Positions 37,311-47,040 of a stretch of DNA of 64,000 nucleotides are shown piece after piece (within the stretch, counting starts at the first letter, position 1; each line of letters starts with the position of its first letter). Source of the DNA: Acidovorax sp. (GTDB lineage Bacteria; Pseudomonadota; Gammaproteobacteria; Burkholderiales; Burkholderiaceae_C); assembly GCA_018780365.1 (NCBI GenBank), contig JADMJR010000214.1, positions 1 through 64,000 on the forward strand. Direction: 5' to 3'. Made by a program: the position numbers and the translations under genes. The notes beneath the pieces were generated by a model, which did not search any database, had not been told where the DNA came from, and worked only from the letters and a program-made list of their open reading frames with translations.

Positions 37311-39203
37311 TCACCCCACCAGCTCTTTCACCTGCTGCAACGCCGCCGGGTCTTCCATCGTCGTCAGATCTCCCGGATCGCGCCGCTCGGCCACGGCCTG
37401 GAGTGCGCGGCGCAGCAGCTTGCCGCTGCGGGTCTTGGGCAACACCGTCACAAAGTACACGCGCGACGGCCGGGCTACGGCGCCGAGCTGGCCGTCCACC
37501 TGTTTCATCACCTCGCCTTCGAGCTTCAGGCGCGCAGCGTCGTCCGTCAGGCCCGAGGTATCGCGCGCCACGGCAAACGCCATGGCCACCTGGCCCTTCA
37601 GGCTGTCGGCCACGCCCACCACGGCCACTTCGGCGATGTTGGGGTGGGAGGCAATGCTTTCCTCGATCTCGCGTGTGCCCAGGCGGTGGCCGGCCACATT
37701 GATCACGTCGTCGGTGCGGCCCAGGATGAAGTGGTAGCCGTCGGCGTCGCGGATGCCCCAGTCAAAGGTGCTGTAGATCAGGCGGCCGGGGATGCTCTTC
37801 CAGTAGGTGTTCACAAAGCGAGCGTCGTCGCGCCACACGGTCTGCATGCAGCCGGGCGGCAGCGGGCCTTCGATGGCGACCACGCCCTTCTGGTTGGGCC
37901 CGGTCAGTTCCTCGCCCGTGGCCTCGTCGAGCAGCTTGACGTGGTAACCATAGACCGCTTTGCCCGGGCTGCCCCAGCGCGCCGCGTTGTCTTCGATGCC
38001 ATTGGCCACCGCCAGGATGGGCCAGCCGGTTTCGGTCTGCCAGTAGTTGTCGATGATGGGGATGTTCAGCGCCGCGCCAATCCAGCGTGCCGTGGGCTCG
38101 TCCACCGGCTCGCCCGCCAGCCACAGGGCCTTGAGGCTCTTCACGTTGTATTGGGTGAGGCAGGCCGGGTCTTGCTTCTTCAGCACCCGCACCGCCGTGG
38201 GGGCCGAAAACATGTGCGTGACCTGGTATTTCTCCACAATGCTCCACCACACCCCCGCGTCGGGCCGGATCGGCAGGCCTTCGTACAGGATGGTGGTCAT
38301 GCCCGCTATCAGCGGGCCGTAGACGATGTAGCTGTGCCCCACCACCCAGCCGATGTCGCTGGTGGCGAAGTACACCTCCCCCGCCTTGGCATCGAAGATG
38401 TGCTTCATGCTGGCGGCCAGCGCCACGGTGTAGCCACCCGTGTCGCGCTGCACGCCCTTGGGCTTGCCGGTGGTGCCGCTGGTGTACAGCGTGTAGCTGG
38501 GGTGGGTGGATTCGACCCACTCGCAGGACACCACCGTGTTCAGGTGCTGTTCGCGCAGCGGGGCCCAGTCGTGGTCGAGGCCCGGTTGCAGGTGCATGGG
38601 CGCCAGGCCCCGGTTCACCATCAATACAGCGGCGGGTTTATGTTTGGACAATGCAATCGCCTCGTCCAGCAGCGGCTTGTAGGGCACCACCTTGCCGCCG
38701 CGCGACCCGGCATCGGCGCTGACCACGGCCACGGGCTCGGAGTCTTCAATGCGCGAGGCCAGCGAGCCCGAGGCAAACCCGCCAAACACCACCGAATGCA
38801 GCGCCCCAATGCGCACGCAGGCCAGCATGGCAAACGCAGCCTCGGCAATCATGGGCATGTAGATGAGCACACGGTCGCCCTTCTTCACGCCCAGCGACAA
38901 CAACACGGCCGCCATGCGCTGCACCTCGGCGTGCAGCTCCGCAAAGCTGTAGCTGCGCTCGGTGTCGGTTTCGGTGGAGATCGCCACCAGCGCCGCCTGG
39001 CTGGCGCGCGTGGCCAGGTGCCGGTCTACGGCGTTGTGGCACAGGTTGGTGGTGCCGCCCACAAACCATTGGGCAAACGGCGGGTTGCTGTAGTCGCACA
39101 CCTGCTGGGGCGGGGTTTGCCAGTCAATCAGCTGGGCTTGCTCGCTCCAGAAGGTGTCAGGTTGGTCGATGGACTGGCGGTAGAAGTCGGCGTATGTGGT
39201 CAT
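37311..39203 (-). CDS. prpE: Propionate-CoA ligase (propionyl-CoA synthetase)
   Basis: AMP-binding YTSGTTGKPKGVQRDTGGYTVAL; FYRQSIDQPDTFWSEQAQLIDWQTPPQQVCDYSNPPFAQWFVGGTTNLCHNAVDRHL. Confidence 0.9.
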   Translation of the reverse strand: MTTYADFYRQSIDQPDTFWSEQAQLIDWQTPPQQVCDYSNPPFAQWFVGGTTNLCHNAVDRHLATRASQAALVAISTETDTERSYSFAELHAEVQRMAAVLLSLGVKKGDRVLIYMPMIAEAAFAMLACVRIGALHSVVFGGFASGSLASRIEDSEPVAVVSADAGSRGGKVVPYKPLLDEAIALSKHKPAAVLMVNRGLAPMHLQPGLDHDWAPLREQHLNTVVSCEWVESTHPSYTLYTSGTTGKPKGVQRDTGGYTVALAASMKHIFDAKAGEVYFATSDIGWVVGHSYIVYGPLIAGMTTILYEGLPIRPDAGVWWSIVEKYQVTHMFSAPTAVRVLKKQDPACLTQYNVKSLKALWLAGEPVDEPTARWIGAALNIPIIDNYWQTETGWPILAVANGIEDNAARWGSPGKAVYGYHVKLLDEATGEELTGPNQKGVVAIEGPLPPGCMQTVWRDDARFVNTYWKSIPGRLIYSTFDWGIRDADGYHFILGRTDDVINVAGHRLGTREIEESIASHPNIAEVAVVGVADSLKGQVAMAFAVARDTSGLTDDAARLKLEGEVMKQVDGQLGAVARPSRVYFVTVLPKTRSGKLLRRALQAVAERRDPGDLTTMEDPAALQQVKELVG

Positions 39204-39451
39204 GGTGGGTGTCTCCTCGGCATCTCTCTCGCCCTGCCACGGCAGCAGGTTTTGAATTCATAATTATTCATAACGGGCTTGCGGCAAACTGACGCAGGCC
39301 TTCGCAGCAGCCCTGAATCCACCGCGATACTGGCCTGGTGCCCGCTGCCACACAGCGCCTGCAATCACCGCACGCACGTCCCTCCGCTCTCTTGTATGCC
39401 CTGAAGCACCCAGCGTGCAAGGATTCTTTGGTGACAACAATATTAAAAATA

Positions 39452-39465
39452 GAAATAATTATTTC
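39452..39465. promoter_or_regulatory. Perfect 14-bp palindrome GAAATAATTATTTC upstream of chrB; candidate operator
   Basis: Perfect dyad in AT-rich promoter region, 27 nt upstream of chrB ATG. Confidence 0.45.
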
Positions 39466-39491
39466 AACAAACAACACATATACTTCAGACC

Positions 39492-40460
39492 ATGTGGTCC
39501 ACCCTCATCATGACGCTGCCCACGCAGCCCAACGCCGTGCGGCTGCGCATCTGGCGCAATCTCAAGGCACTGGGCTGTGCCGCCCTGCGCGACGGCGCCT
39601 ACCTGTTGCCCGAAGAACACGCGGGCCTACTCGCCCCCATTGCCACCGAGGTGCGAGAACACGGCGGCACGGCCATGCTGCTGACCCTCACTGCGCCGGA
39701 CAGCGCACAGCGCCAGGAGATCGAAGCGCTGTTCGACCGCACCGAAGCCTTCATGCTGTGGCGCGATACGGCGACGGCCTTGCAGGCGGAGCTGGCACAG
39801 CTCACCGAAACCGAAGCCCGCCGCCGCCTGCGCGGCATTGCCGATGCGCTGCAGGCGCTGCACCGCATCGACTACTACCCAGGCGCCGCCGCCGCGCAGG
39901 CCGATGCCGACCTGGCCAGCCTGCGGCAGGCACTGGACGCTTGCTTCTCACGCGGGGAGCCCGTCGCCCTGCCCGCCCATGGCATCGCCCGCCTGGACGC
40001 CGCCCAGTTCCAGAACCAGCGTTGGGCGACCCGCGCCCGGCCCTGGGTGGACCGCCTGGCCTGCGCCTGGCTGATCCACCGCTTCATCGACCCGGGCGCG
40101 CGGTTCGTATGGCTGGCCGATCCGGCCTCAGCGCTCGCCGATGTGCTGGGCTTTGACTTTGACGGCGCCCGATTCACCCATGTGGGCGCCCTGGTGACCT
40201 TTGAGGTGCTCATTGCCAGCTTTGGGCTCGAAGCCGACCCCCGGCTACAACGCCTGGCCCGCGCCGTGCACTACCTGGACACGGGCGGCATGCCCGTGCC
40301 CGAAGCCGCCGGGCTGGAAGCCGTGCTGGCCGGCCTGCGCGAAGTGCATGCCGATGATGACGCCCTGGCCCAGGCCGCCGCGCAGGTGTTCGACGCCTTG
40401 TACGCCGTGCCGTCCACCCTCCCTTCCTCGCAGGCCCCGCTGTCCAGCGCCGCACCATGA
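39492..40460 (+). CDS. chrB: Chromate resistance protein ChrB
   Basis: LRIWRNLKALGCAALRDGAYLLPE...WVDRLACAWLIHRFIDPGARFVWLADP..FDFDGARFTHVG. Confidence 0.92.
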   Translation: MWSTLIMTLPTQPNAVRLRIWRNLKALGCAALRDGAYLLPEEHAGLLAPIATEVREHGGTAMLLTLTAPDSAQRQEIEALFDRTEAFMLWRDTATALQAELAQLTETEARRRLRGIADALQALHRIDYYPGAAAAQADADLASLRQALDACFSRGEPVALPAHGIARLDAAQFQNQRWATRARPWVDRLACAWLIHRFIDPGARFVWLADPASALADVLGFDFDGARFTHVGALVTFEVLIASFGLEADPRLQRLARAVHYLDTGGMPVPEAAGLEAVLAGLREVHADDDALAQAAAQVFDALYAVPSTLPSSQAPLSSAAP

Positions 40461-41830
40461 CCACCCCCACCCCTGCTCCCGCCACCCCCGCCCTGGACCG
40501 CCCCGCCCCCGTGGGTTTTGGCGAGGCTTTCCTGTTCTGGCTCAAGCTGGGCTTCATCAGCTTTGGCGGGCCAGCGGGCCAGATCGCGATCATGCATGCC
40601 GAGCTGGTGGAGCGCCGCCGCTGGATCAGCGAAAAGCGATTTCTGCACGCCCTCAACTACTGCATGCTGCTGCCCGGCCCCGAGGCGCAGCAGCTGGCCA
40701 CCTACATCGGCTGGCTCATGCACCGTACCTGGGGGGGCATCGTGGCCGGGGCGCTGTTTGTGCTGCCCTCGCTGTTCATCCTGATCGCACTGTCGTGGGT
40801 GTACCTGCGGTTTGGCGACGTGCCGGTGGTGGCGGGCATCTTCTACGGCATCAAGCCCGCCGTGACCGCGCTGGTGCTGCACGCAGCGCACCGCATTGGC
40901 ACGCGCGCGCTCAAGAACGGCTGGATGTGGGGCATTGCCGCTGCGTCTTTTGTGGCCATCTTTGCGTTCGACACGCCCTTCCCTGCCATCGTGCTTGTGG
41001 CAGGCCTCATTGGCTACTTTGGCGCACAGCACTGGCCGGCCGTGTTTGCCCTGGGGGGCGGCCATGCCAACGGCCACCAGGGCTACGGCCCGGCGTTGAT
41101 CGACGACGACACCCCCACGCCCGCCCACGCGCGCTTCTCGCGCAGCCACTTGGCCAAGGTGCTCGCGGCAGGGCTGGCGCTGTGGCTCGCAGCCATGGCC
41201 GCGCTGGTGGCCACGCAGGGCTGGCAAGGCACGCTCACGCAGATGGGCTGGTTCTTCACCAAGGCCGCGCTGCTCACCTTTGGCGGTGCCTATGCCGTGC
41301 TGCCCTATGTGTACCAGGGCGCGGTGGAGCAATACCAGTGGCTCAGCGGCCCGCAGATGATTGACGGCCTGGCGCTGGGCGAGACCACCCCCGGCCCGCT
41401 GATCATGGTGGTGGCGTTTGTGGGTTTTGTGGGCGGCTGGTTGCAGCAGGTGTGGGGGCCGGATGCGCTGTTTGCGGGCGCCGCTGCCGCAGCCGCCGTG
41501 GTGACCTTTGTGACCTTCCTGCCCTCGTTCATCTTCATCCTCGCGGGTGGCCCGGTGGTGGAGGCCACCCACGGCAAGCTCGGTTTCACCGCGCCACTGT
41601 CGGCCATCACCGCCGCCGTGGTGGGCGTAGTCCTGAACCTGGCGCTGTTTTTTGCCTACCACCTGCTGTGGCCCAAGGGTTTTGGCGGGGCGTTTGATGC
41701 GATCTCCGCCGTGATTGCACTGGGGGCGGGCGTGGCGTTGTTCCGCTTCAAGACCGGTGTGCTGCCTTTGCTGGGCGCGTGCGCAGCCATCGGGCTGGCG
41801 GTGACTTTTCTCAAACCGTGGCTTGCCTGA
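40457..41830 (+). CDS. chrA: Chromate transporter ChrA
   Basis: FWLKLGFISFGGPAGQIAIMHAELVERRRWISEKRFLHALNYCMLLPGPEAQQLATYIGWL; ATGA overlap with chrB. Confidence 0.95.
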   Translation: MTTPTPAPATPALDRPAPVGFGEAFLFWLKLGFISFGGPAGQIAIMHAELVERRRWISEKRFLHALNYCMLLPGPEAQQLATYIGWLMHRTWGGIVAGALFVLPSLFILIALSWVYLRFGDVPVVAGIFYGIKPAVTALVLHAAHRIGTRALKNGWMWGIAAASFVAIFAFDTPFPAIVLVAGLIGYFGAQHWPAVFALGGGHANGHQGYGPALIDDDTPTPAHARFSRSHLAKVLAAGLALWLAAMAALVATQGWQGTLTQMGWFFTKAALLTFGGAYAVLPYVYQGAVEQYQWLSGPQMIDGLALGETTPGPLIMVVAFVGFVGGWLQQVWGPDALFAGAAAAAAVVTFVTFLPSFIFILAGGPVVEATHGKLGFTAPLSAITAAVVGVVLNLALFFAYHLLWPKGFGGAFDAISAVIALGAGVALFRFKTGVLPLLGACAAIGLAVTFLKPWLA

Positions 41831-41864
41831 GCCGCCATTCACCCACCTTCGCAGGAGTCTCACC

Positions 41865-42791
41865 ATGCAAGCACACCCCCAAGCCCTTCCTTTTGACCCG
41901 GCCACACTGCCCGGCCTGTCTGAAAAGCTGCTGCGCAGCCACCACAAGAACAACTATGGCGGCGCGGTGGCGCGGCTCAACGCAATCCGGTCACAGCTGG
42001 CGGGTGTGGACTTTGCCGCTGCACCCGGCTTTGCACTCAATGGGCTCAAGCGCGAAGAGCTGATCGCCAGCAACTCCATGCTGCTGCACGAGCTGTACTT
42101 CGCCAGCCTGGGCGGCCAGGGCGCGGCACCGGCGCCCGGCATGGCGCTGGCCCTGGCGGCCAGCTTTGGCAGCCCGGAGCGCTGGCGCGAGGAATTCGTC
42201 GCCATGGGCAAGGCGCTGGGCGGTGGTTCGGGCTGGGTGCTGCTGGTGTTCCAGCCGCGCGAGGGCACGCTCGTCAACCAGTGGGCCGCCGACCACACCC
42301 AGGTGGCAGCGGGAGGGGTGCCCATCCTCGCGCTGGACATGTACGAGCACGCCTACCACCTCGACCACGGTGCAGCAGCGGGTACCTATGTGGACGTATT
42401 CATGGCAAACATCCACTGGGCCGCCGTCTATGAGCGCTACCAGCATGCAGTACATGCAGCAAGCGAAGGGCTGCAAGCCTCGATCCAGGACGCGCAAGCG
42501 GCGGCGCAACTGATTGATGTGCGCCGCGCCGGTGTATACGAGGCGGCCACTACCGCCATCCCCAACGCCCGCTGGCGCGACCCTGCTGCCATCGACACAT
42601 GGGCCCCGGAGCTGTCTGCCAGCGAAGAGGTAGTTGTGTACTGCGTCTATGGCCACGAAGTCGGCCGCTCGACCGCGTTGCGCTTGCGCGCAGCGGGCTT
42701 CAATGCACGCTTTCTCCAAGGGGGCATAGACGGCTGGGCCGCCTCCGGCAACGCCGTGTGTGCCAAGGCAGAGGCGCAGCGGGCGGGGTGA
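41865..42791 (+). CDS. Fe/Mn superoxide dismutase-rhodanese fusion (ChrC-like)
   Basis: SOD LHELYFASLGG..ALDMYEHAYHLDHG..FMANIHWAAVYERY; C-term rhodanese LIDVRRAGVYEAA..VVYCVYGHEVGRSTALRLRAAGFNARFLQGGIDGW. Confidence 0.88.
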   Translation: MQAHPQALPFDPATLPGLSEKLLRSHHKNNYGGAVARLNAIRSQLAGVDFAAAPGFALNGLKREELIASNSMLLHELYFASLGGQGAAPAPGMALALAASFGSPERWREEFVAMGKALGGGSGWVLLVFQPREGTLVNQWAADHTQVAAGGVPILALDMYEHAYHLDHGAAAGTYVDVFMANIHWAAVYERYQHAVHAASEGLQASIQDAQAAAQLIDVRRAGVYEAATTAIPNARWRDPAAIDTWAPELSASEEVVVYCVYGHEVGRSTALRLRAAGFNARFLQGGIDGWAASGNAVCAKAEAQRAG

Positions 42792-42863
42792 ATCGAAGGC
42801 GGCGACGAACCGTGCCGCCGGTGGGGTTTCAGCGGCGCGCCTCTCCACCGTCTCTGGGTTGAT

Positions 42864-42932
42864 TTGCTATTATTTCAATAGCTTTCAGCGCTTTATGGAC
42901 GGGCGAAGAAGGCCAAAAAGACCCAAATTTTT
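42864..42932 (+). repeat. Interspersed ~60-bp repeat, copy 7 (between convergent genes)
   Basis: GCTATTATTTCAATAGCTTTCAGCGCTTTATGGACGGGCGAAGAAGGCCAAAAAGACCCAAATTTT. Confidence 0.75.
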
Positions 42933-43536
42933 ACTTGATCAGCCCCAGCACATCCTTGAACGCCGGGTGCTCGCAGCTGCCCAGCCACTCAAACGCCACC
43001 ATCTCAGTGGTCACCAGCTCGGCGCCCGCGCCGGCCAGGCGGTCAAAGGCGGCGTCGCGGTTGCGTTCGGTGCGCGAGCCGCAGGCATCGGTCACCACCC
43101 ACACTTCGAACTCGTCTTCCAGCAGGTCCAGCGCAGTCTGCAGCAGGCAGACATGGGCTTCGCAACCGGCAATCACAATGGTGCCGCGCTCGTCACCCTG
43201 GGCAGCGGCGGGCTTTTGCAGGTGTTTGGGCAGGCTGCGCGCGTTGCCGCCCTGGGGCTTGGCGGGGGGGCGCAGCCATTCGCCCAGGCCTTCCTCGGCG
43301 GCGCTGAAGTGCATCTTGGCCAGGGTTTTCTGGCACAGGGCGCGCAGCGCGGGGTCGTTGGCACCCAGTCGCGAGGGGTTTTGCTCGGTGCCCCACACGG
43401 GCACATCCAGCATGCGGGCGATCTCGGCCAGGCGGCGTGCGTTGGCCAGCACGGCGGGGCCTTCAAAGATGGCGGGCATCAGGCGCTCCTGGTAGTCAAC
43501 CAGAACGAGTTGGGATTCGGTGGCGTCAAGCAGCAT
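42931..43536 (-). CDS. Isochorismatase-family hydrolase
   Basis: MLLDATESQLVLVDYQERLMPAI...IVIAGCEAHVCLLQTALDLLEDEFEVWVVTDACGSRTERNRDAAFDRL. Confidence 0.9.
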   Translation of the reverse strand: MLLDATESQLVLVDYQERLMPAIFEGPAVLANARRLAEIARMLDVPVWGTEQNPSRLGANDPALRALCQKTLAKMHFSAAEEGLGEWLRPPAKPQGGNARSLPKHLQKPAAAQGDERGTIVIAGCEAHVCLLQTALDLLEDEFEVWVVTDACGSRTERNRDAAFDRLAGAGAELVTTEMVAFEWLGSCEHPAFKDVLGLIK

Positions 43537-43739
43537 GGTGTGGTCGATCGTGTGTGTGTTCTGGGGGGCGTCCGCCGAGACAGTGGGCGCAAAGAATGGT
43601 GCATTGTCGCAGCCCTGCGGCCAGCCTAAGTGCGGATAAAAAACCAGCGGAGCAGTTCTGACCAAGGGCCGCCGCCAGGGCCATCGCGTTGCTCAGGTGC
43701 CGAATGCAGGCCGTGCTCCACAGCTCGCCCACCTCCCCG

Positions 43740-44891
43740 TCATTCCGGCTGCAGGCGCAGCAGCCGCCCCTGGGGGCTGTCGGTCAGCACATAGAGCAGG
43801 CCATCCGGCCCCTGGCGCACATCGCGGATGCGTTCGCCGTTGCCTTGCAGCAGCTTTTCTTCGCGCAACACCTTGCCGCCCGCCACTTCCAGGCGGTGCA
43901 GGGTGCCAAATTTGAGCGATCCGACAAACAGACTGCCCTGCCACGCCGTGCCGTAGCGCGTGCTGGTCAAAAAGGCTATGCCCGAGGGCGCAATGGATGG
44001 CACCCAGTAGTGCAGCGGCGGCTCCATGCCCGCCTTGGCCGTGCCTTCGCCGATCTTGCCGCCGCCGTAGTTCTCGCCAAAGGTGACCACCGGCCAGCCA
44101 TAGTTGCGGCCTGGCTGGGGCAGGTTGATCTCGTCGCCCCCTTGTGGGCCGTGTTCGTGCATCCACAGCTTGCCGTCGGGCCCCAGCGTGGCGCCCTGGG
44201 GGTTGCGGTGGCCGTAGCTCCAGATCTCGGGCAAGGCGCCGGGCTGGTTGGCAAAGGGGTTGCCGGGTGGCAAGGCGCCGTCGGGGGTGATGCGGATGAC
44301 CTTGCCGTGGTGGTTGTCGAGTTTTTGCGCGTCGTCCTTGCGGTGGTAGCGCTCGCCCAAGGCCACCAACAGGTTGCCGTCCGGCGCCTGCACGATGCGG
44401 CAGCCAAAATGCAGCGCACTTTCGACCTTGGGCCGCTGGCTGAAGACCACGCGCACGTCCTGCAGGCTGCGCGCATCGGCCGCCAGGGTGGCGCGCGCCA
44501 CGGCCGTGCTGTTGCCCGGCCCACGGGCTGCGGGTTCGGAAAAGCAAAAGTAAATGCGGCGGTTGCGCCCAAAGTCGGCGTCCGTCACCACATCCAGCAG
44601 CCCGCCCTGCCCGCCCGCAGCCACCGGGGGCACGCCGGCCAGGGCGGGGCCCAGCTGGCCACTGGCACTGACAACGCGCAGGTGGCCCGCCCGTTCGGTG
44701 ACCAGAAACTGCCCCTGCGGCAAAAAAGCCAGGCCCCACGGATGGAGCAGCCCCGTCGCCACCGGTACGAGAGACACAGAGGGGGCCGCGTTCTGGGCCA
44801 CACCCGCACCACAGAAACCAAGAACTATCAAAACGATAGCTGCTTGCGCTTGATGGACGGGCGCTGGCAGCCATTTTTTCATCGAAACCAT
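43740..44891 (-). CDS. PQQ-dependent aldose sugar dehydrogenase (YliI/Asd family)
   Basis: LLHPWGLAFLPQGQFLVTERAGHLRVV...WSYGHRNPQGATLGPDGKLWMHEHGPQGGDEINLPQPGRNYGWPVV. Confidence 0.92.
   Translation of the reverse strand: MVSMKKWLPAPVHQAQAAIVLIVLGFCGAGVAQNAAPSVSLVPVATGLLHPWGLAFLPQGQFLVTERAGHLRVVSASGQLGPALAGVPPVAAGGQGGLLDVVTDADFGRNRRIYFCFSEPAARGPGNSTAVARATLAADARSLQDVRVVFSQRPKVESALHFGCRIVQAPDGNLLVALGERYHRKDDAQKLDNHHGKVIRITPDGALPPGNPFANQPGALPEIWSYGHRNPQGATLGPDGKLWMHEHGPQGGDEINLPQPGRNYGWPVVTFGENYGGGKIGEGTAKAGMEPPLHYWVPSIAPSGIAFLTSTRYGTAWQGSLFVGSLKFGTLHRLEVAGGKVLREEKLLQGNGERIRDVRQGPDGLLYVLTDSPQGRLLRLQPE
44824..44882 (+). repeat. Interspersed ~60-bp repeat, copy 8, overlapping a signal-peptide coding region
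   Basis: ACTATCAAAACGATAGCTGCTTGCGCTTGATGGACGGGCGCTGGCAGCCATTTTTTCATC. Confidence 0.8.
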
Positions 44892-45085
44892 GGCACAAAC
44901 CTCCTTGCATACAAGAACAGCGCCACCGGTGTGCCACCACGGCGCAAGAGCCCGCCCTGCAGGCCGCCTGTGCGCCGCAGAACAACACGCGGACGCCAAC
45001 AAAGCTGATTTATCTGAATCAAATCAATGGCTTGCAAAATCGGTTATTTTTGATAAGTAACCATACCGTGTTACCCTTCGCCCCC

Positions 45086-45676
45086 ATGTCCAGATGGTTT
45101 TGCCTCCTTCTCCTGCTCTGCGCCTTCGCTGCGCAGGCTGCGCCCCCAGCGGGCAATTCTGACGATATGGACCGCTTGCTGGCAGACAAAGGCCTGCTCA
45201 CGCGGCTCGAAAACGTGAGCCACCAGGTGGCCGACAGGGCCCACACGGTGGCCGGTCGGGCGTCTGATCTGGTGGTCAACGCCATGGGTTTCCTGGGCGT
45301 GCCCTACAAACGCGGTGGCAACAGTGCCGAGACCGGTTTTGACTGCAGCGGTTTTGTGCGCGCCATGTACGAGCAGACCGTGGGCTTGCTGCTGCCCCGC
45401 CGAGCAGACCAGCAAGCCGCCGCCACCCAGGTCATCGACAAAAAAGAGCTGCAACCGGGCGACCTGGTGTTCTTCAACACCATGCGCCGCAATTTCAGCC
45501 ATGTGGGCATCTATGTCGGCGACGGCAAGTTCATCCACTCCCCCCGCAGCGGCTCCGAGATCCGGGTCGAAGATATGGGCATGGCCTACTGGAAGCGCCG
45601 CTTCAATGGCGCCCGCCGCGTCACGCCTGCCGAAGGTGGCATGGACAGCGGTATGCAGGCAGCTCGGCAGCCATAA
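45086..45676 (+). CDS. NlpC/P60 family cell-wall hydrolase
   Basis: Signal peptide; GVPYKRGGNSAETGFDCSGFVRAMYEQ...LQPGDLVFFNTMRRNFSHVGIYVGDGKFIHSP. Confidence 0.95.
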   Translation: MSRWFCLLLLLCAFAAQAAPPAGNSDDMDRLLADKGLLTRLENVSHQVADRAHTVAGRASDLVVNAMGFLGVPYKRGGNSAETGFDCSGFVRAMYEQTVGLLLPRRADQQAAATQVIDKKELQPGDLVFFNTMRRNFSHVGIYVGDGKFIHSPRSGSEIRVEDMGMAYWKRRFNGARRVTPAEGGMDSGMQAARQP

Positions 45677-45683
45677 AAACGGC

Positions 45684-46064
45684 TTAGCGCTTGATTTCGT
45701 ACACCGTCTCGGTGCTGCGGATCGGCCCTCCCGTCACATTCACCGGCCCGGCAGACGGGTCTTTCAACAGCGCCTTGGCGGCCGCCATGTCGGCCTGGTA
45801 ACGCGTGCGGGCCTGGGTTTCACAACCCCTGCGCTCCACCGCGGCCATCACACGGCATTCCTCCAGGCCCACCTTGAGCCCACCACCCGCCTCCCGGATA
45901 GCGGACTGGTAGCGCTGCTGGGGCGTGCTGTCAGGCACCGCGCCCCGCGCCAGTGAGGCTTCGTCCACTTGCGCCATGGCGCCGACAGGCAGAGCCAGCA
46001 CACCCCCCAAAACCAAGGCAATAGCCAGCGGCGCGCTGGAGCGGGTACGTCGTAGAGAGGTCAT
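45684..46064 (-). CDS. Hypothetical secreted protein
   Basis: MTSLRRTRSSAPLAIALVLGGVLALPVGAMAQVDEASL, signal peptide. Confidence 0.55.
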   Translation of the reverse strand: MTSLRRTRSSAPLAIALVLGGVLALPVGAMAQVDEASLARGAVPDSTPQQRYQSAIREAGGGLKVGLEECRVMAAVERRGCETQARTRYQADMAAAKALLKDPSAGPVNVTGGPIRSTETVYEIKR

Positions 46065-46237
46065 GAAGCTTCCTTGGTGCGTGTGTAGACAGCCGGGAAG
46101 CCCGCAGGAAGCGCATTGCTCGCTCCCTGCCGAGAGGCCCGGCCCGACAGGAAACCCCACTGTAGATTCGGGGCCAGGCCCTGCCCCGCCAGCAGGTGCC
46201 GCGCTACCATGTCAGACACCACCCACAGGCCGCTGCC

Positions 46238-46945
46238 ATGACCCACCCTCCTGCGCACCCCCATGGGGGCAAGACCCCGCACGACAAGGACTACCTGCGG
46301 CGCCTGCTGGCCGAGCGCAACCAGGCGCCCGCCAACGCCGCAGGCATCGATGCGGCCATCGAACAGGCCTTTGTGCGCAACGTTGCCATCCTGGTGCTGG
46401 ACATGTGTGGCTTTTCCCGCATCACCCAGCGCCACGGCATCATCCACTTCCTGGCCATGATCCACCAGATGGAACAGGCCGCCCGCCCCGCCATCCGGGG
46501 CAACGGTGGTGAGGTCATCAAGCAGGAGGCCGACAACCTGTTTGCGGTGTTCACCACCCCCGAGCAGGCCCTGGAGGCCGCTCTGGACACCTTGCGCGCC
46601 CTCCAGGCAATGAACACCGTGTTGCCCCCCGAGCGCATCCTCAACGTGAGCGCGGGCATTGGATTCGGCCCCACGCTTGTGATTGCGCACCAGGACCTCT
46701 TTGGCCCCGAAATGAACTGCGCCTGCAAACTCGGCGAAGACATCGCCGGTGCCAACGACATCCTGCTCACCCAGGCGGCCTACGCCGGCCTGCCGCCGGA
46801 CCGTTATGTCTGCGCGGGCACGGACCACCAGATTTCGGGCATGGATTTGCACGCGCACCGGTTCGAGCATTGCCTTTTCGACCGCCCCTTGAGTCCATTG
46901 GCGGCATTGAATTCCACACCCCCAGGCACCATGTCACCTGAGTGA
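46238..46945 (+). CDS. Adenylate/guanylate cyclase catalytic-domain protein
   Basis: NVAILVLDMCGFSRITQRHGIIHFLAMIHQMEQAARPAIRGNGGEVIKQEADNLFAVFTTPEQAL. Confidence 0.85.
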   Translation: MTHPPAHPHGGKTPHDKDYLRRLLAERNQAPANAAGIDAAIEQAFVRNVAILVLDMCGFSRITQRHGIIHFLAMIHQMEQAARPAIRGNGGEVIKQEADNLFAVFTTPEQALEAALDTLRALQAMNTVLPPERILNVSAGIGFGPTLVIAHQDLFGPEMNCACKLGEDIAGANDILLTQAAYAGLPPDRYVCAGTDHQISGMDLHAHRFEHCLFDRPLSPLAALNSTPPGTMSPE

Positions 46946-47040
46946 GGCACACAGGGGGCGTTGTCCGACAGGGACGGGCCCTGCCCTTCGGTACAGTCGC
47001 CCTGTCATCAAAAACCACTCTCAAGCTCAAAGGGGAAAAC

